Below are positions 62,554-64,000 of a stretch of DNA of 64,000 bases, in pieces. Origin of the DNA: Aegicerativicinus sediminis (lineage in GTDB: Bacteria > Bacteroidota > Bacteroidia > Flavobacteriales > Flavobacteriaceae). Location of the stretch: contig NZ_CP064295.1 in the NCBI RefSeq assembly GCF_015476115.1, positions 614,001 to 678,000 on the forward strand. The letters are read 5' to 3'. The first letter of the stretch is position 1; each line of letters starts with the position of its first letter. The notes under the pieces are model-generated. The model did not search any database and had not been told where the DNA came from. It saw nothing but the letters and a program-made list of their open reading frames with translations. A program made the translations under genes and the position numbers.

Positions 62554-64000
62554 TAATCCTTTGTGATCCTAAACCAATCAAAATCTGCATATCCCCCTCT
62601 TTTGCTTTCTGGCGTACTTATGGAAAACAATCCAACTTTAGCTCCAATCCATTTACCTGGTTTAGCTGTAAATTTTTGACCGAAAGAAGAAAACCTTTTT
62701 CCATCTATGCTATAACTAAACCTACATTCAGCATTCGGGGCATTAACTTCAACCCGAAAGAAAATTTCATTTGAAGGAATTCTCATTTGCTCATTTGTTA
62801 TTTCTTTTGCACCTTCAATGGCACCAATTGACTGTGTCTGCTCAATAAAATAACCATCTTTATCGTGAGACAAGGTTAAGGTGGCATAGTCCATTCCCAA
62901 AACGACAAGCCCAGCTCGTTTGCCTGTTTCAGCTTCTTCTGGAACTAATTTCACTTTGGTTGTAGTCACAAAATTAGGAGCTGGAAATTTTTGCAATAAT
63001 AAATTCGGCACCGTCCATAAGTTTGGAGATTTATCAGGTGTTTTTATTGAAAAAAGGCGTAAAAAATTATTCCCCCTAAGTTTTGCGTACCAAACTACAT
63101 CAGGGTTGGCTTGCCATTGCCATTGAAGGCCAATGTCGTCACCAATAAACTCGTCCGTTTCTACTGGGGTAACCTTTTGAAATTTTTGATTTGTCTTTGG
63201 CTTTCTGTACGTAGAAACCGGTTCTCCAATTCCATTTCTATCTAGATCTTTTCCCATTATGGGCCAATCATTGACCCAGTTCATTGGTTGTAAATGTACT
63301 ACACGCCCATAGGCGTCAACATCTTGGAAGTGGTAAAACCAATCCTCCCCAAATAGTGTAGTTACCCATGCGCCTTGATGGGGACCATTTATATTTGTTG
63401 AACCTTGTTCAAGAACCACTTTCTCTTCATAAGGACCATAAATATCCTTGGATCTTAATACTAATTGCCAACCTGTTGCAACCCCTCCAGCTGGCGCAAA
63501 TATGTAATAGTAACCGTTTCGTTTATAAAACTTTGTTCCCTCAACTGTAGGATGATTTTCATGACCATCGAAGACATGAACTCCAGCATCTAACACTTTG
63601 GTTCCTTGCTCATTCATTTTATTAACAGTCACCAAGCTTTTTACTCCTCGTCTACTTCCCGCATAGGCATGAACTAGATAAGCTTTTCCATCATCATCCC
63701 AAAGAGGGCAAGGATCTATTAACCCCTTCCCTTCCATCACCAAAACTGGAGAATCCCATTGGCCAAAGGGATCTTTTGTCTTTACCATGTAAATACCAAA
63801 GTCCGGATCTCCCCAATAAATGTAAATTTCATTTTTATGATAGCGAATACTTGGAGCCCAAACGCCATTACCATGCTGTGGAGTATTAAAAATATCGGTT
63901 GGCACCTGTTCAGGAAGAGCGTAATTAATCAATTGCCAATTAATCATGTCCTTGGAATATAAAATTGGAAGCCCCGGAGCGCAATTAAAACTAGACGCAG
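62553..64000 (-). CDS. Glycoside hydrolase family 43 protein, N-terminus outside window
   Basis: The frame is open past the right edge: 17 more codons upstream of the ATG at 63947 read ASSFNCAPGLPILYSKDMINW, the normal start of a GH43 blade, so the internal ATG is not the start and the gene is truncated here. About 482 residues are visible. The five-bladed propeller shows HGNGVWAPSIRYHKNEIYIYWGD, LIDPCPLWDDDGKAYLVHA with a conserved Asp, and VEGTKFYKRNGYYYIFAPAGG with the probable acid Glu; a C-terminal beta-sandwich (about 280-480) follows. GH43 enzymes act on arabinan, xylan or galactan side chains, here most likely of pectin. It is upstream of the PL9-CE12 fusion in the same operon. Confidence 0.9.
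   Translation of the reverse strand, partial: ASSFNCAPGLPILYSKDMINWQLINYALPEQVPTDIFNTPQHGNGVWAPSIRYHKNEIYIYWGDPDFGIYMVKTKDPFGQWDSPVLVMEGKGLIDPCPLWDDDGKAYLVHAYAGSRRGVKSLVTVNKMNEQGTKVLDAGVHVFDGHENHPTVEGTKFYKRNGYYYIFAPAGGVATGWQLVLRSKDIYGPYEEKVVLEQGSTNINGPHQGAWVTTLFGEDWFYHFQDVDAYGRVVHLQPMNWVNDWPIMGKDLDRNGIGEPVSTYRKPKTNQKFQKVTPVETDEFIGDDIGLQWQWQANPDVVWYAKLRGNNFLRLFSIKTPDKSPNLWTVPNLLLQKFPAPNFVTTTKVKLVPEEAETGKRAGLVVLGMDYATLTLSHDKDGYFIEQTQSIGAIEGAKEITNEQMRIPSNEIFFRVEVNAPNAECRFSYSIDGKRFSSFGQKFTAKPGKWIGAKVGLFSISTPESKRGGYADFDWFRITKD

Noticed and set aside
63759-63947. Internal ATG at 63947 as the GH43 start
   Set aside because: The frame continues upstream with GH43-like residues to the window edge, so this methionine is internal.
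1-64000. tRNA/rRNA genes, CRISPR arrays, insertion sequences, prophage
   Set aside because: No cloverleaf, repeat-spacer array, transposase, integrase or phage structural gene was found on reading both strands and the spacers.

Overview
The window is a contiguous piece of a Bacteroidota chromosome, almost certainly a marine member of the Flavobacteriaceae. The evidence is the low G+C content, the TAnnTTTG-type promoter -7 boxes, the GLPGLI, DUF5686 and CarboxypepD_reg-like outer-membrane families, a membrane pyrophosphatase, and a pectin-degradation locus. There are about 55 protein genes. I see no rRNA, tRNA, CRISPR array, insertion sequence or prophage.

Layout. Positions 1-2605: the end of a branched-chain amino acid operon (ilvD, then ilvB cut by the left edge), preceded by what reads as an Ile/Val leader-peptide attenuator. 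2606-11717: a nitrogen-assimilation block, with gltBD on the minus strand and, divergently, porin - PII - Amt. 11718-13246: a SAM-II riboswitch and metK. 13257-20751: a minus-strand envelope cluster of three GLPGLI proteins, a TonB-receptor-like barrel protein, an M28 peptidase and a small secreted protein. It is divergent from a histidine kinase / OmpR-type regulator pair at 20850-23031. A three-copy 10-bp direct repeat lies between them, and an 11-bp piece of it recurs inside the cluster. 23067-31343: a secreted protein, a deoxynucleoside kinase, ppk1, an App1-type phosphatase, a DUF4010/MgtC-like membrane protein and the pyrophosphatase hppA.

31717-43109: a SET-domain protein, a membrane-anchored protein with kinase-like motifs, a DUF5686 outer-membrane protein, pdhB, etfBA behind a perfect palindrome, a bifunctional-nuclease-family protein, a nucleoside transporter with an extra N-terminal domain, thyA and a small glycogen-binding-like protein. 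43406-53937: a membrane-anchored dihydrofolate reductase fusion, an O-acetyltransferase, fabD, lspA, galE plus a sugar aminotransferase, the Kdo transferase gene, a small acidic lipoprotein and a YbbAP-like ABC transporter. 53978-55213: a TesA-like esterase and a DinB-family protein.

55208-64000: a pectin utilization locus on the minus strand. In transcription order it reads GH43 (cut by the right edge), PL9-CE12 fusion, acetylesterase-CE8 fusion, CE12, PL10, KdgF and UxuA. Together these could de-esterify pectin, cleave homogalacturonan and begin hexuronate catabolism.

The observations I rate highest are the ilv attenuator, the two-component/GLPGLI envelope module with its shared repeat, the extracytoplasmic kinase-like protein at 32381, the membrane-DHFR fusion and the two bifunctional pectin enzymes. 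All functional calls rest on reading motifs by eye; no database search was run.
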